A DNA stretch of 45,533 bases from an uncultured Planctomycetaceae bacterium (GTDB taxonomy: Bacteria > Planctomycetota > Planctomycetia > Planctomycetales > Planctomycetaceae), in contig CAIOKE010000290.1 in NCBI GenBank assembly GCA_903858815.1, positions 1-45,533 on the forward strand, in the 5' to 3' direction. Within the stretch, counting starts at the first letter, position 1, and every line of letters begins with the position of its first letter. The position numbers were made by a program, and so were the translations under genes. Shown here piece after piece: positions 43,892 to 45,533 of this stretch. The notes below the pieces were generated by a model. It had not been told where the DNA came from and ran no database searches. It worked only from the letters and a program-made list of their open reading frames with translations.

Positions 43892-45533
43892 TTACTCCGC
43901 CCGCAGAACCTGAATCGCATCAACGATAATATGCCCCTCGGTACCCTTGTTGCTGATCGTCACCCGCAACTGCTCACCTGCAACCAGCGAAACCCCCGTC
44001 AGTACCTCAAAAACGGCATTTCCGGTAATCGCCTTGCGCTGATTCAATTCAAACCTCTGCGACTCTCGGTTGCCCGCCTGCACTTCCACCGGCACAGCTG
44101 TAGCGCGGTTCGATGCGGCCGCATAGCTGATCCCGATCCGCCACGTCCCCGTCGCTGGAACAGCCACCTTCCATGTCGCGGATTTCTCTCCCTTCCCCTG
44201 ATCACCGTCATGCAGATACCCCGCACCCACATAACGCCCCGTTGAACTGCTGCCACGCCATTCCCCCTGCAGCTCCGCATCGCCATCATCGAGCACAATA
44301 CCTGGCAGCGATTCACGCGAGATCAGGATCTTCGGCGGAATGGCTGCCGGCAGGTCCAGCACCTGTCGATCCCGCAGCAGTCGAGCTCGCAGTGCAGCGT
44401 ACGGCACGTCCTGCAGACCATGCCCCGACTCAAGAGCCATCACGGCGGCCGTCGCAACACTCTGCCCCAACACCATAAAGACGGGTTCCATACGAATGGA
44501 ACCGTAGGCTATGTGCGAGGCCGCCAGACATACCGGCACCCCCAGATTCGCGACCTGCCCTTTCGCCGGTATCACCGAACGATAACTGATCAGGTAAGCG
44601 CCGCCGGGTGATACCTGCACGTCACCCTCGTTCTGCACAAAACCCTCGGCAGTCACAAATCGTCGGACATTGTGCGAATCCATGTTGTAGCTGCCCAGAC
44701 CCACACTGTCAGCTGCCATCCGTTCCCGTCGACAGTCCTGTTCGATCATCACATAGTCGCTCACCATCCGGCGAGCTTCACGGATGTACAACTGATGCGG
44801 CCAGTTGTCATTGTCCGTAAACTCATCCAGCGGCAGACCCCACTTAGCCATCTCGGAACGAATGGAGGCGGGGACGCGAGGATGATTGGCCAGAGTCCAC
44901 ATCAGACCTTTCTGATAACGCTCATGATCCCGAATGATCTGCTCCCGCTCAGCGTAATCCGCCTCCGGATAGCGGTAGTTGCCGCCCAGAAAGTCTGTGG
45001 AAACCGCACAGTTATTGTTCGTGTCCGTTTTCAGGTTGGGCATCATGTCGGGGCTCAGCGGCAGACGCAGATCGCCTGCGTCAAAATTTCGCAGCAGCAA
45101 CTCATAGTTCTGCTCGTCATAGCCGTCCGGTTTTGGAAACGGGCGGCGATTCTGCGGCGACTTCGACATGCACATGCGAAAACAGTAGGCCTGAATTCGC
45201 TTGTCACCAGCCCCCTCCTGACCCGCTCCTGCATCCTCTATTCCTGGCAGCAGCCCACTGCTGTGGTCACCAGGTACGCGGAATGGATCCACAGATTTCA
45301 GAAAACGATGATTATGAGTATTCGCGCGGACCTGATTGCCATTCAGGGTTTCACCGTAGACCGAATTTGCCTCGCGTCCCACGGTGTATTTTACCTGAGC
45401 TGCGGCCATCAGATCACCTTCGTACGTGGCATCGATAAACTGCTGCCCCGCCAGCACCAGCCCCGACTCCATCACGATCTGCTGAATGCGACCGCCCACC
45501 ACCATCACACCGGTGCTGCGATTCAATCGCTCA
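43892..45533 (-). CDS. FAD-dependent oxidoreductase with C-terminal golvesin-like domain (5' end outside window)
   Basis: The frame is open to the window edge, so the N-terminus with the first nucleotide-binding motif lies outside; 547 residues are visible. The visible part starts inside the FAD-oxidoreductase domain (PF12831 type): QFIDATYEGDLMAAAQVKYT and VGREANSVYGE are typical, followed by AYCFRMCMSKSPQNR, SVIPAKGQVANLGVPVCLAA, MEPVFMVLGQSVATAAVMAL. From about 130 residues before the end there is a beta-sandwich resembling the golvesin/xanthan-lyase C-terminal domain (LDDGDAELQGEW, WRIGISYAAASNRAT, VDAIQVLRAE). Such proteins are often exported and linked to carbohydrate use in planctomycetes; the substrate is unknown. 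A G-rich tract follows the stop. Confidence 0.92.
   Translation of the reverse strand, partial: ERLNRSTGVMVVGGRIQQIVMESGLVLAGQQFIDATYEGDLMAAAQVKYTVGREANSVYGETLNGNQVRANTHNHRFLKSVDPFRVPGDHSSGLLPGIEDAGAGQEGAGDKRIQAYCFRMCMSKSPQNRRPFPKPDGYDEQNYELLLRNFDAGDLRLPLSPDMMPNLKTDTNNNCAVSTDFLGGNYRYPEADYAEREQIIRDHERYQKGLMWTLANHPRVPASIRSEMAKWGLPLDEFTDNDNWPHQLYIREARRMVSDYVMIEQDCRRERMAADSVGLGSYNMDSHNVRRFVTAEGFVQNEGDVQVSPGGAYLISYRSVIPAKGQVANLGVPVCLAASHIAYGSIRMEPVFMVLGQSVATAAVMALESGHGLQDVPYAALRARLLRDRQVLDLPAAIPPKILISRESLPGIVLDDGDAELQGEWRGSSSTGRYVGAGYLHDGDQGKGEKSATWKVAVPATGTWRIGISYAAASNRATAVPVEVQAGNRESQRFELNQRKAITGNAVFEVLTGVSLVAGEQLRVTISNKGTEGHIIVDAIQVLRAE

Noticed and set aside
1-45533. tRNA or rRNA genes, integrase, attachment sites, toxin-antitoxin or phage genes
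   Set aside because: Looked for on both strands by motif and context. None was seen with enough support to report.

Overview
The window reads as chromosomal DNA of a planctomycete (phylum Planctomycetota, probably order Planctomycetales; the genus cannot be told from sequence alone). The evidence is two large PSCyt1/PSCyt2/PSD1 (DUF1549/DUF1553) cytochrome-like proteins, a DUF1501 partner with a Tat-type leader, a PQQ-type beta-propeller protein of the 'DWPxFRG' kind, a Ser/Thr kinase with a zinc ribbon, weak or absent Shine-Dalgarno sites at many genes, GC-rich sequence, and dispersed short hairpin repeats of the kind that give spurious GEAPAEP-like peptides in planctomycete genomes. No rRNA, tRNA, CRISPR array, transposase or phage gene was seen.

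Layout. 1-1251 is non-coding and packed with repeats. 1252-3216 holds three small integral-membrane proteins, two of them apparent paralogues. 3287-8346 is a PSD1 protein carrying an extra sandwich-like insertion, followed by its DUF1501 partner. ftsH (minus) and pgk (plus) are divergent at 8375-11965. A repeat cluster (11966-12477) separates pgk from a decayed AlbA_2/RecG-like regulator (12478-13873). Next come a Ser/Thr kinase (minus), a DUF1015 protein and a PQQ-propeller protein (plus), and an orphan FixJ-type response regulator (minus) facing a bidirectional terminator. 19630-22496 is a three-gene operon: a secreted prenyltransferase/squalene-oxidase-like toroid protein, a lipoprotein with a Cys-rich tail, and coaX. 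It meets tail to tail a minus-strand pair: a second PSD1 protein and a halogenase-like flavoprotein.

ribF (plus) overlaps the end of a minus-strand run phoH, pgpH (7TM-HD c-di-AMP phosphodiesterase family), rluA-like. 32625-37844 holds two related polytopic proteins (GT-C/ArnT-like architecture) around an unknown membrane-anchored protein, with a composite repeat cluster between. It is followed by a small secreted Cys-rich protein (minus), an unrecognised 317-residue protein (plus), and an ArsR regulator plus GIY-YIG/DUF4357 protein operon (minus) with a clear candidate operator-promoter. 41124-43540 is a compact four-gene cassette of a MotA/TolQ/ExbB-type channel, an ExbD-like TM protein with coiled coil, a single-TM protein with a possible ExbD-like periplasmic domain, and a small membrane protein. 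The window ends inside a minus-strand FAD-dependent oxidoreductase with a C-terminal golvesin-like domain.

The most promising candidates for undescribed biology are the proton-channel cassette at 41124-43540, the ArsR-controlled GIY-YIG/DUF4357 operon, the PSD1-flavoprotein pair, and the network of composite hairpin repeats (including a 123-nt element present at 400-522 and, inverted, at 12019-12141).
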